From contig FMTX01000027.1 in assembly GCA_900100895.1 (NCBI GenBank), positions 1 through 46,351 on the forward strand: DNA of 46,351 nt, written 5' to 3'. Within the stretch, counting starts at the first letter, position 1; each line of letters starts with the position of its first letter. Below, in pieces: positions 6,312 to 13,915 of this stretch. The notes beneath the pieces are model-generated. The model did no database searches. It saw only the letters and a program-made list of their open reading frames with translations, and had not been told where the DNA came from. The position numbers and the translations under genes are program-made. This DNA is from Lachnospiraceae bacterium YSD2013. Lineage in GTDB: Bacteria; Bacillota; Clostridia; Lachnospirales; Lachnospiraceae.

Positions 6312-6761
6312 ATGAATATTGTGAGGGCCGATAGTACTGATCTTCGGGAAATTTTAGATCTTCAGTACCTGGCGTATCAAAGTGAGGCAGCTCTATTTGG
6401 AAGTAAAGACATACCTCCGCTTAAGGAGACGCTATCCGAACTTGAGGCAGAATTCAAAAAAGGAATAATTCTGAAGATGGTCGATGATAAAGGAAACATC
6501 ATAGGCTCAGTACGCTCTAAGTCTAATGAGAATACAGTATATATCGGTAAGCTTATGGTACATCCGGATGAACAGAAAAAAGGATATGGTAAAAAGCTTC
6601 TTTGCGAGATAGAAAGGTATTATCCAAATAAGCGTTTTGAACTCTTTACGAGCACAAGAAGCATAGATAATATTAAGCTTTATGAGAAGATGGGATATAA
6701 GAAGTTCAAAGAAGAAAATATTAAGGATGAACTCGTATTTGTCTATATGGAAAAGGAATAG
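6312..6761 (+). CDS. GNAT-family N-acetyltransferase
   Basis: In this 149-residue protein the acetyl-CoA-binding motif A is clear: YIGKLMVHPDEQKKGYGKKL (V-x-P-x2-Q-x3-G-x-G form), followed by the family ending LFTSTRSIDNIKLYEKMGYK. The acceptor is not predictable. ATG 6312 follows GAAAGGAAA. It has its own probable promoter, and the structured element at 6853-7118 follows it. Confidence 0.85.
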   Translation: MNIVRADSTDLREILDLQYLAYQSEAALFGSKDIPPLKETLSELEAEFKKGIILKMVDDKGNIIGSVRSKSNENTVYIGKLMVHPDEQKKGYGKKLLCEIERYYPNKRFELFTSTRSIDNIKLYEKMGYKKFKEENIKDELVFVYMEKE

Positions 6762-6852
6762 TGCATTAAATCGGAAGTTAATTATTAATGCATCGTGGGG
6801 AGACTATATCACATTATAGTCAAAAAATGTTGGAGTGGATGAAAAAATGGCT

Positions 6853-7118
6853 CAAAAAATGTTGACGCCGGCAGTACAGAATTCAGAAACAAGGCGATAT
6901 AAAGAAAAATTTACGCCTTTGCACGAAAGAATGAGCCGTGCCAACTCGTAGGCTAAAGGACAGCCTACTAGTCGCGGGCTTCGCCCTATAAATCCGCAAG
7001 CCAAAGGCCATTGCCGTGAGCAAGCTCCCGCAATGGCCTTTACCTTACGTATTTGCATGGCTCATTGCCATCGCGGAAATCGTCCCCAGGACGAGTGCGC
7101 TCCGACAACAACATTTTG
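6853..7118. repeat. MITE-like or structured intergenic element with nested hairpins
   Basis: The ends CAAAAAATGTTG (6853-6864) and CAACATTTTG (7109-7118) are imperfect terminal inverted repeats; a copy of the left end also sits about 32 nt further upstream. Inside, 12-nt arms (6930-6941 and 7055-7066, one mismatch) enclose GTAGGCT/AGCCTAC (6948-6954/6962-6968), GGGC/GCCC (6976-6979/6983-6986) and a perfect 12-bp stem (7003-7014/7030-7041). CGTCC/GGACG hairpins at 7081-7093. No convincing ORF is present. It may be a miniature transposable element or an RNA; I do not recognise it. Confidence 0.5.
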
Positions 7119-7120
7119 AA

Positions 7121-7160
7121 AATAAAAAACCATGGTTCGTTTGAACCATGGTTTTTATTT
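7121..7160 (-). terminator. Terminator of the tRNA-Thr gene (works both ways)
   Basis: CCATGGTTC (7130-7138) pairs with GAACCATGG (7143-7151), flanked by A and T runs on both sides. On the minus strand it follows the tRNA 3' end directly. Confidence 0.8.
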
Positions 7161-7163
7161 TCA

Positions 7164-7236
7164 AGCTGATGACGGGAATCGGACCCGTGACCTCCGCCTT
7201 ACCAAGGCGACGCTCTACCGACTGAGCCACATCAGC
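7164..7236 (-). tRNA. tRNA-Thr (anticodon GGU)
   Basis: The reverse complement folds as a complete cloverleaf: acceptor GCTGATG/CATCAGC, D arm GGCTC-AGTCGGTA-GAGC, anticodon stem TCGCC/GGCGG with loop TTGGTAA, variable AGGTC, and T arm ACGGG-TCCGATT-CCCGT. Anticodon GGT reads ACC/ACU threonine codons. The discriminator is U, as in Bacillus tRNA-Thr. The CCA end is not encoded. Confidence 0.97.
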
Positions 7237-7275
7237 ATCATACCGAATCGAGGGGATTTCTTCGGCACGAATGAT

Positions 7276-7304
7276 ATAATAGCATAGGGACAGATGGTTG
7301 TCAA
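7276..7304 (-). promoter_or_regulatory. Promoter of tRNA-Thr
   Basis: On the minus strand, TTGACA (7299-7304), a 17-bp spacer and TATTAT (7276-7281) with a TGC extension lie about 40 nt upstream of the tRNA. Confidence 0.8.
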
Positions 7305-7333
7305 CGGAAAAATACTGAATTTTTGAAATATTT

Positions 7334-7368
7334 AAACCTGCCTTATAAAGCTCTTATAAGGCAGGTTT
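7334..7368 (-). terminator. Strong hairpin, probable terminator of the PBP gene
   Basis: A perfect 15-bp stem (7334-7348 with 7354-7368) and a 5-nt loop lie 23 nt past the PBP stop codon. The minus-strand tail is A/T-rich but not a pure U run, so termination efficiency is uncertain. Confidence 0.65.
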
Positions 7369-7391
7369 TAACGTATCTAAAGTGAGTAGGC

Positions 7392-10091
7392 TTACTGCTC
7401 ACCGCCACCTGCTTCGGGGTTGTTCTGGGCGGCTTGAGCGGCTTGAGCGGCGGCTACGCGGTCAGCGTACTGAGCACGCTCTTGCTCGAGGATGCCTTCC
7501 CAGCCGGGCTGCACGAAGAAGGATTCGTCGTGGTGGCAGTGGCCGACAGCGGCCTGGGCCGCGGTGCCGGTTGAGAGAGGATCGAGCTCGGCGGCGATAA
7601 GAGCGGAGCCACTGCGAACTTTCTCGTCTTCGGGCGGGTTCATGGTAAGAATACCTTCATAGCAGAACGGACACTGGGCGGTGGCGGGAAGGTTGTCATA
7701 TCCGCACACAAGACCCTGGTAGTGAACGTCGCAGTATTCTGTAGGAATGCTTTCTTTGGTGAAGATTTCTCTCTTAATGTGGCCGTCACAGATGCCGGGA
7801 CGGGGAAGCTTGCCGGAGAGTGCACAAATATCGCATGACACGATTCCCGCGGGCTTCTCAAAGCCGATATCGGGGAGTTCCTTCTGCTCGTGAACTCGTT
7901 TCATGACCTTGCGCCACATTTCCTTGGGGATGGCTTCCTGAGCAACGGTAAGTTTCTCGTTGTTGTCATAGCCTGTCCAGCAGGAAGCAGTGTAGTAGGG
8001 CGTGAAAGCCGCAATCCAGATATCCTGCTCGTTGGAAGTGGTACCGGTCTTGCCGGCGGTAGTCATGCCGGGAAAAGAAATCTGACGACCCGAACCGAAC
8101 TTAGCACAGTCTATCATGGCCTGAATCAACTGATAAGAAGTTTCGGGAGTGAATATCTGTCTGGTGACGGGGTCGCGGTTATCTATAATAACGTTGCCTT
8201 CATTGTCTGTAATAAGGGTGTAAAGCTTGGGCTCAACATATGTACCGCCGTTAGCGATGCCGGCATATGCTGCGGTAAGTTCGTAGTTGTATACGCCGTA
8301 GGTGATACCGCCGAGTGCAAGAGGCTGTCCGATGTCGGTATAAATCATTCCGTCGGGACGAAGCTCGGATGCCACGAGAGTGGTAAAGCCCATGTTCTGG
8401 AGGTATTCAAAACCTACCTCGGGGGTAATTTCGGTAATACATTTAACTGCTACGATGTTAAGAGAGTTATAAATACCGGCGCGGATGGTCTGAATTCCGC
8501 GGTACTCGTCGCCGTACCAGTTGTTAACCTTGGTACCGTCCTTGTAAGCGAAAGGAGCATCCACGTAAACCGACGCAAGTGACTTGGCATTATGGTCGAT
8601 TGCGGGTCCGAAAGAAGCAAGTACCTTGAAGCAGGAACCGGGCTGACGGGGTGAGTCGGTGGCACGGTTAAGCGCCATATCAGCGGTTTTCTCGCCACGT
8701 CCGCCTACCATAGCCACGCATTTACCCGTAGACTGCTCTATCACGGTAAAAGAAATCTGCGGCTGAGGCGATAATTCTTTGTTCTCAGCGATAATTGTGT
8801 CGCCTTCTTCCATAACGGAAGCTTTGTAGGCGTCAAGGTCTGCATTTACGACGTCTTCCAAATCATCGGTTGCTTTGTATAAGAGATTGTAACCGGTTCT
8901 GGACTGCTTAATGAACTTCTTAAGCATTTCCTTACTGTGGTTCTCAAGTGTTCCGTCTGCTTTCTCAATAGTGAGTGCCCAGTCAAGAAGAAACTCGGTC
9001 TTGTCGGCGTAATTGTCGGGATTGGAGAATTCTTCGTCACAAATCTGCTGAATCTCGGGATCCAGAGTCGAGTAAATCTTGATACCGCGGCTGTACATCA
9101 AAGTGTAAGCCTGCTGTTGGGTATATCCGCCCTTTTTCATAAGGTCTTCCATGACCTGTTTCTTAAGCGAGTCTACAAAGTACGATGCGGGCTTGGTCTC
9201 TGCGGTAACGACATCGTTATTGGCCTGAATTCTGTCATAAACGTTGTCCGCAAGAGCTTCCTCATACTCGGCATCGGTGATGTAGCCGAGCTCATTCATT
9301 TTATAAAGAACAGTTTCGGTACGTTTCTTGCTTTCCTCGGGATGGAGGATAGGGTTGTACTTGCCGGGGTACTTGGTAATACCGGCGATAACGGCACTTT
9401 CCGAAATGGTAAGGTCCTTGGCATGCTTGTTAAAGTATCTTAAACTTGCGGACTCAACACCGAGTGTACCGGAACCGCAGTTGATGGTATTAAGGTAATA
9501 GGTAAGAAGAGTGTCCTTGTCGTACATCTTCTCAACCTGAATAGCACAGTACTGCTCCTGAATCTTACGACGTATACTTTCCATAAAATTGGATTCTTCC
9601 ATCCAGCCTGTGAATACGTTGTTCTTAAGAAGCTGCTGGGTAATGGTACTACCGCCGCCGGAGAAACCGCCTTCAAGAAGTGCCTTGTATCCAAGACCCA
9701 TGATACGTCTTAAGTCGATACCGCTGTGCTGGTAGAAACGTTCATCCTCGATAGCGACGAATGCATCCTTAAGATGCTGGCTGATATCCTCGCTCTTAAC
9801 AGGTATTCTGTTGGCGTTCTCGGATACGAGCTTGTAAATCTGATTGCCGTTACTGTCGTAGACAAAAGAAGAAAGTCCGACAGGTCCGATATCGGTCTGA
9901 CTTAAGTCGGGTGCGGTGGAAATCATTCCGTTAAAAGCACCTATTCCCAAGGCCGCGCCCATGACGCCTACTCCGATTACGCATATACAACCGGCGACAG
10001 CCAATATAAGTAATATTTTGCGGGCCCACTTGGGTCCCTTTGCGTTAAGGGCGAGCTGCTGAGCCTTGATGCCCTTTCTGCCGTAATTCAT
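7392..10091 (-). CDS. Class A penicillin-binding protein (PBP1A-type transglycosylase/transpeptidase)
   Basis: This 899-residue bifunctional peptidoglycan synthase polymerises lipid II and cross-links stem peptides at the outer face of the membrane. A single TM helix (about residues 24-48) follows a short basic cytoplasmic tail. The GT51 domain shows AIEDERFYQHSGID (catalytic Glu near residue 115) and GGSTITQQLLKN. The transpeptidase shows SxxK in QPGSCFK (Ser near 486), SLN in YNSLNIVAVK and KTGT in TAGKTGTTSNEQ (near 680). The C-terminal region is Cys-rich then Ala/Gln-rich. All key motifs are intact. ATG 10091 has GAGGA upstream; it is monocistronic. Confidence 0.95.
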   Translation of the reverse strand: MNYGRKGIKAQQLALNAKGPKWARKILLILAVAGCICVIGVGVMGAALGIGAFNGMISTAPDLSQTDIGPVGLSSFVYDSNGNQIYKLVSENANRIPVKSEDISQHLKDAFVAIEDERFYQHSGIDLRRIMGLGYKALLEGGFSGGGSTITQQLLKNNVFTGWMEESNFMESIRRKIQEQYCAIQVEKMYDKDTLLTYYLNTINCGSGTLGVESASLRYFNKHAKDLTISESAVIAGITKYPGKYNPILHPEESKKRTETVLYKMNELGYITDAEYEEALADNVYDRIQANNDVVTAETKPASYFVDSLKKQVMEDLMKKGGYTQQQAYTLMYSRGIKIYSTLDPEIQQICDEEFSNPDNYADKTEFLLDWALTIEKADGTLENHSKEMLKKFIKQSRTGYNLLYKATDDLEDVVNADLDAYKASVMEEGDTIIAENKELSPQPQISFTVIEQSTGKCVAMVGGRGEKTADMALNRATDSPRQPGSCFKVLASFGPAIDHNAKSLASVYVDAPFAYKDGTKVNNWYGDEYRGIQTIRAGIYNSLNIVAVKCITEITPEVGFEYLQNMGFTTLVASELRPDGMIYTDIGQPLALGGITYGVYNYELTAAYAGIANGGTYVEPKLYTLITDNEGNVIIDNRDPVTRQIFTPETSYQLIQAMIDCAKFGSGRQISFPGMTTAGKTGTTSNEQDIWIAAFTPYYTASCWTGYDNNEKLTVAQEAIPKEMWRKVMKRVHEQKELPDIGFEKPAGIVSCDICALSGKLPRPGICDGHIKREIFTKESIPTEYCDVHYQGLVCGYDNLPATAQCPFCYEGILTMNPPEDEKVRSGSALIAAELDPLSTGTAAQAAVGHCHHDESFFVQPGWEGILEQERAQYADRVAAAQAAQAAQNNPEAGGGEQ

Positions 10092-10160
10092 ATGTTATCC
10101 TCACTTTTATTATAAGCGCACCAAAGCACGCTTTTAATGTACATTCTTACTCATCTAAGC

Positions 10161-10169
10161 ATTATAGCA
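10161..10169 (-). promoter_or_regulatory. Extended -10 promoter for the PBP gene
   Basis: On the minus strand TGCTATAAT is an extended -10 about 70 nt upstream of the PBP start. A second TATAAT (10109-10114) is too close to the start codon to be convincing. Confidence 0.5.
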
Positions 10170-10205
10170 AACACCTAATAAAAAAAGAAGTCATATAACA
10201 CATTC

Positions 10206-10235
10206 TTCACAAAATCATAAGACTTGCATTATAAT
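10206..10235 (+). promoter_or_regulatory. Promoter for yigZ
   Basis: TTCACA (10206-10211), an 18-bp spacer and TATAAT (10230-10235) lie about 70 nt before the yigZ start, divergent from the PBP promoter. Confidence 0.55.
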
Positions 10236-10305
10236 AAATATAAGAAATTACGGGCTCTGCGGGCGCTTTCTTTGGCGATAATGCAGATACCATGAAAGGC
10301 AATTG

Positions 10306-10941
10306 ATGAACGAACCCTACAAGATACTTAAATCCGGCGGTGAGGCTGAGTGTGAGCTTAAGAAATCCCGCTTTATAGCGCATCTTCAGGCGGTGGAGAC
10401 CGAGGCTGAGGCTCAGGAATTCGTAGCCCGTATGAAGAAGCAATACTACGACGCGCGTCACAACTGCTACGCTTATGTACTCGGTAAGGACGCCGACAAG
10501 GTCAAGTACAGCGACGACGGCGAGCCTTCCCAGACCGCGGGATTACCTATATATAATGTGCTCAAAGAAAGCGGTGTGAGAAACTGTTGCATAGTCGTGA
10601 CCCGATACTTCGGCGGAACGCTTCTCGGTGCGGGACCTTTAGCCCGCATGTATGCCGAGGCGGCCAAGCTTGGGCTGGAAGCCTCGGAAATAGCGACTCT
10701 CAGGTACGGTGTCGAGTTTAAGATTACAAGCGATTACCAGAACGGAGAGAAGATTAGAAGGTACCTTGAAACGGGCGGAATCGACATCGTCGAGACCTTC
10801 TATACCGACAAGGTTACCATACTTGCACGCACAGGATTCGAAGACTTCGATAAAGTCTTAACCGACCTGATTTCTTTGACCGCGTCAAAGGTTGAAATTT
10901 CTAAGACGAAAGACGCTTATTTTGTTGACACGGGTGCGTGA
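10306..10941 (+). CDS. yigZ: YigZ/IMPACT-family protein
   Basis: The protein has 211 residues from ATG 10306 (a TTG at 10303 is in frame). The IMPACT signature is present: SRFIAHLQAVETEAEAQEF, DARHNCYAYVLG, SDDGEPSQTAGLPI and VTRYFGGTLLGAGPLARMY. The C-terminal 75 residues form the second domain (DUF1949-like). The family is conserved in bacteria and related to eukaryotic IMPACT, an inhibitor of the Gcn2 stress kinase; the bacterial function is not settled. It is transcribed divergently from the PBP gene. Confidence 0.92.
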   Translation: MNEPYKILKSGGEAECELKKSRFIAHLQAVETEAEAQEFVARMKKQYYDARHNCYAYVLGKDADKVKYSDDGEPSQTAGLPIYNVLKESGVRNCCIVVTRYFGGTLLGAGPLARMYAEAAKLGLEASEIATLRYGVEFKITSDYQNGEKIRRYLETGGIDIVETFYTDKVTILARTGFEDFDKVLTDLISLTASKVEISKTKDAYFVDTGA

Positions 10942-11015
10942 GTAAATTATATTGATTAGGTAAGTTTTATCACTTATATTTATGCAATTTTGACGAGAAA
11001 GGTGGTGGTTTTATT

Positions 11016-11114
11016 ATGAGTAAATCTTCAGACAGTCCCCTCCCCCGAGCGGCACATAATAAAATCACAACTATCAAGGAGAAATTGCTATGGACGAGAT
11101 CAAAGAATTATTAG
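11016..11114 (+). CDS. Candidate regulatory leader peptide of mgtE (MgtL-like upstream ORF)
   Basis: ATG 11016 has AAAGGTGG 10 nt upstream and encodes 32 residues starting MSKSSDSPLPRAAHNK. The ORF runs 25 nt into mgtE in another frame and stops at 11112-11114. The DSPLPR core resembles the DPTPLPR of the E. coli/Salmonella MgtL leader peptide (recalled), where acidic and Pro codons destabilise ribosomes at low Mg2+ and thereby raise Mg2+-transporter expression. The transfer of that mechanism here is inference. It could also be a chance ORF. Confidence 0.4.
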   Translation: MSKSSDSPLPRAAHNKITTIKEKLLWTRSKNY

Positions 11115-12421
11115 AGACCAAGCAGTATACCCGCCTTCGTCAGAAGTTATCCGAGCTTTATGATGCCGATATAGCGGCAGTGCTCGAGGATATCCCTGAG
11201 GAAGATATGATTAAGGTGTTCAGAATCTTACCCAAGGACAAGGCGGCGGACGTTTTTGCTTATCTTGAAGTTGAGCATCAGCAGATGATTATCACTTCTC
11301 TTTCCGAGCGTGATGCCGGCAACATCATCAACAACATGATGGCCGACGATGCTGCGGACCTTTTTGAAGAGATGCCGGCCAATGTAGTTAAGAAGCTTCT
11401 TGCTACCGCGACCCCCGAGGCGCGCCGAGACATCAATCACTTACTTCGTTATCCCGAGTCTTCCGCAGGTAGTATTATGACAGTCGAGTTTGTGGACCTT
11501 AAGGAGAACCTTACGGTTGCGCAGGCACTCGAGAGAATACGCCGTGTGGGAATGGACTCCGAGACCATCAACACCTTATACGTACTTGACAAATCGAGAA
11601 CTCTTAAAGGTATCCTTACCTTAAGATCTTTACTCCTTGCCGACCCCGACACAACAGTCGGTGAGATTATGAATGAGAACTTCATATCCGTTAACACTCT
11701 GGACGACCAGGAAGACGTAGCCAGAATGTTCAAGAAATACGACTTCACCGCAATGCCCGTTGTTGACAATGAGAACCGCTTGGTCGGTATCATCACGGTC
11801 GACGATATCGTGGACATCATGGAAGAAGAGACCACCGAGGATATTGAAAAGATGGCAGCTATCGTGCCTTCCGACAAGTCCTACATGAAGACGGGAGTCT
11901 TTGAGACCTGGAAGAAGCGTATTCCCTGGCTCTTACTCCTCATGGTTTCCGCTACCGTTACAGGCAGCATTCTTAAGCGATTTGAGGATGCACTGGGAGT
12001 TATTCCGGCACTTACTTTCTTTATCCCCATGCTTATGGATACGGGCGGTAATGCGGGCGGACAGGCAAGTGTTACGGTTATTCGTGGTATTTCCCTTGAG
12101 GAGATTGCTTTTAAAGATTTCTTCAAGGTTCTTTGGAAAGAAAGCCGTGTTGCGTTGCTTTGCGGTATTACCCTTGCGGTTTGTAACTTCTTAAAGTGCC
12201 TTTTCATTGACCGTGTAGGTGTTATGGTATCAATTGTTGTGTGCCTTACCCTTATTGTGGCTGTGTTTGTGGCCAAGATTGTGGGAAGTTCGCTTCCTTT
12301 GGTGGCTAAGCGCATGGGATTTGACCCTGCGGTTCTTGCAAGCCCGTTTATTACCACGATTGTAGACGCACTTTCACTGCTTGTTTATTTTGCAATAGCT
12401 ACAAGTGTATTAGGAATATAA
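11090..12421 (+). CDS. mgtE: MgtE magnesium transporter
   Basis: The 443-residue protein has the MgtE order. An N-terminal helical domain comes first (residues 1-125, with RLRQKLSELYDADIAAVLED and MMADDAADLFEEMPANVVKK). Tandem CBS domains follow (about 127-250, with RYPESSAGSIMTVEFVDLKE and PVVDNENRLVGIITVDDIVD), then a plug helix and five TM helices (about 275-443). The pore stretch FFIPMLMDTGGNAGGQASV is intact. It forms a dimeric Mg2+ channel gated by cytosolic Mg2+. ATG 11090 has AAGGAG 8 nt upstream. metF starts 4 nt after its stop, an operon whose link may be only transcriptional. Confidence 0.95.
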   Translation: MDEIKELLETKQYTRLRQKLSELYDADIAAVLEDIPEEDMIKVFRILPKDKAADVFAYLEVEHQQMIITSLSERDAGNIINNMMADDAADLFEEMPANVVKKLLATATPEARRDINHLLRYPESSAGSIMTVEFVDLKENLTVAQALERIRRVGMDSETINTLYVLDKSRTLKGILTLRSLLLADPDTTVGEIMNENFISVNTLDDQEDVARMFKKYDFTAMPVVDNENRLVGIITVDDIVDIMEEETTEDIEKMAAIVPSDKSYMKTGVFETWKKRIPWLLLLMVSATVTGSILKRFEDALGVIPALTFFIPMLMDTGGNAGGQASVTVIRGISLEEIAFKDFFKVLWKESRVALLCGITLAVCNFLKCLFIDRVGVMVSIVVCLTLIVAVFVAKIVGSSLPLVAKRMGFDPAVLASPFITTIVDALSLLVYFAIATSVLGI

Positions 12422-12425
12422 TCAC

Positions 12426-13310
12426 ATGAACATTTCAAACCTTTATAAGTCCAAGAAAACCGTATATTCCATGGAAGTCTTCCCGCCTAAGAAGTCGGGA
12501 GCCGTAGAGACTGTTTACAACACTCTCTATGGCTTGAGAGGCCTTCCGATTGACTATATTTCCGTAACTTACGGCGCGGGCGGCACCGACAGTCAGAAGG
12601 ACAAGACCGTTGAGATTGCTTCCCTGATTAAGTCCGAGTACGGAATCGAGCCTTTGAGCCACTTAACCTGCGTAGGCTCTACAAGAGAGCAGATTGCTGA
12701 GACTCTTACACACCTTAAAAACGCAGGTGTGCAGAATATCCTGGCGCTTCGCGGCGATATGCCTGCGGAGGGTCCTTGTAAGATGGCTTTCCCCCATGCG
12801 AGCGACCTAGCTCAGTTTATCAGAGAGCAGGATTCTTTCTTTAACGTTGCGGGTGCGTGCTATCCCGAGGGACATGTGGATGCTGAGAGCTTGGACGCCG
12901 ATATTGAAAATCTAAAAAGAAAAGTGGATGCCGGTGTGACTCACCTCACTACTCAGCTTTTCTTTGACAACGAAGTGTTCTATACATTTATGGATAAGGT
13001 TGAGAAGGCGGGTATCAATGTGCCGATTGCGGCAGGTATCATGCCTATTATCAAGAAGACTCAGATAGAGAGAACGGTATCGATGTGCGGTGCGTCCATT
13101 CCTGCCAAGTTTTCACGTCTTATCAGCCGTTATGCCGATTCGCCGGAAGCGCTTAAGAGCGCGGGTCTTTCCTACACGATTGACCAGATTACGGACCTTG
13201 TGGCAAGCGGTGTAAGAGGCATTCACTTATACACCATGAACAACGTTGAGGTGGCGCGAGCTGTCACAACCGCAACAGAAAGCTTATTTGAAAGCGTTAA
13301 CAAAATTTGA
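12426..13310 (+). CDS. metF: 5,10-methylenetetrahydrofolate reductase
   Basis: At 294 residues this has the length of bacterial MetF. Landmarks include SMEVFPPKKSGAVETVYNTL, ISVTYGAGGTD, LTCVGSTREQIAETL, NILALRGDMP and HLTTQLFFDNEVFYTFMDKV, which line the FAD and folate sites. It makes the 5-methyl-THF consumed by MetH, encoded two genes downstream. Its stop codon overlaps the next ATG by one base (TGATG), so the genes are translationally coupled. In anaerobes MetF may use ferredoxin or NADH; this short form lacks an attached extra domain. Confidence 0.95.
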   Translation: MNISNLYKSKKTVYSMEVFPPKKSGAVETVYNTLYGLRGLPIDYISVTYGAGGTDSQKDKTVEIASLIKSEYGIEPLSHLTCVGSTREQIAETLTHLKNAGVQNILALRGDMPAEGPCKMAFPHASDLAQFIREQDSFFNVAGACYPEGHVDAESLDADIENLKRKVDAGVTHLTTQLFFDNEVFYTFMDKVEKAGINVPIAAGIMPIIKKTQIERTVSMCGASIPAKFSRLISRYADSPEALKSAGLSYTIDQITDLVASGVRGIHLYTMNNVEVARAVTTATESLFESVNKI

Positions 13311-13915
13311 TGAATATTCAACTTGACTTAAGCGATAGAAGCGAGATTTTGAGATACTTGGGTTACAGGGGAAGCGAGATTACCGAGGTGGTGGAAGATA
13401 CACTTCGCGAGGGAATTGAGCTTTCTAACAAGCTTATTAAAATCGGTTTGACCTATCGCTTTTTTGACATTAAAGAACGAGACAACGGAATAGAAGTGGT
13501 AGGTGCGAACTTTACGATGACCGGAGAGAGCATTAAGAAGCACTTGAAGGGCTATGATGAGGCGCTTTTTCTGTGCCTTACCATCGGCAGTGCTTTTGAC
13601 CGCGAGGTAGAGAAGCAGATGGTCAAGAACCCGACGCTGGCGGTTATACTAAACGCCTGCGGTATTCAGGCTGTGGAGAAGGCCTGCGATACGCTTCAGC
13701 GCGAGGTTGAAGTGGAGACGGGGCTTAAGTCGGGCATGCGTTTCAGCCCCGGTTACGGCGATTTGCCGCTTTCTACTCAGAAAGACTTTATTAGAATTCT
13801 TAACACCGAGCGGCTTGCAGGTGTTACAATTAACGAAAATTACCTCATGAATCCCAGAAAGACCGTCACGGCGGTTGCGGGACTTAAAAAGGAGGCTATA
13901 GATGAATCTGTTTGA
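13310..13915 (+). CDS. Stand-alone MetH activation-domain-like protein (AdoMet-binding)
   Basis: This 201-residue protein begins at ATG 13310, overlapping the metF stop. The motif GMRFSPGYGDLPLSTQKDFI is the RxxPGYGD AdoMet-binding signature of the methionine synthase reactivation domain. KTVTAVAGL near the end also fits that family. The downstream MetH lacks this domain, so this protein should supply reductive remethylation of oxidised cob(II)alamin in trans. The genes overlap by 14 nt. Split activation proteins are known in other anaerobes such as Thermotoga. An alternative is a generic corrinoid reactivase role. Confidence 0.85.
   Translation: MNIQLDLSDRSEILRYLGYRGSEITEVVEDTLREGIELSNKLIKIGLTYRFFDIKERDNGIEVVGANFTMTGESIKKHLKGYDEALFLCLTIGSAFDREVEKQMVKNPTLAVILNACGIQAVEKACDTLQREVEVETGLKSGMRFSPGYGDLPLSTQKDFIRILNTERLAGVTINENYLMNPRKTVTAVAGLKKEAIDESV

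Noticed and set aside
7890-8582. 230-codon plus-strand ORF opposite the PBP gene
   Set aside because: It is antisense to the transpeptidase domain, has no RBS or recognisable domain, and exists because of the codon bias of the real gene.
10942-11089. M-box (Mg2+) riboswitch upstream of mgtE
   Set aside because: The space is too short for the aptamer and its conserved core is not seen.
12422-12425. SAM or cobalamin riboswitch controlling metF/metH
   Set aside because: Only 4 nt separate mgtE and metF, and no aptamer core is found upstream of mgtE.
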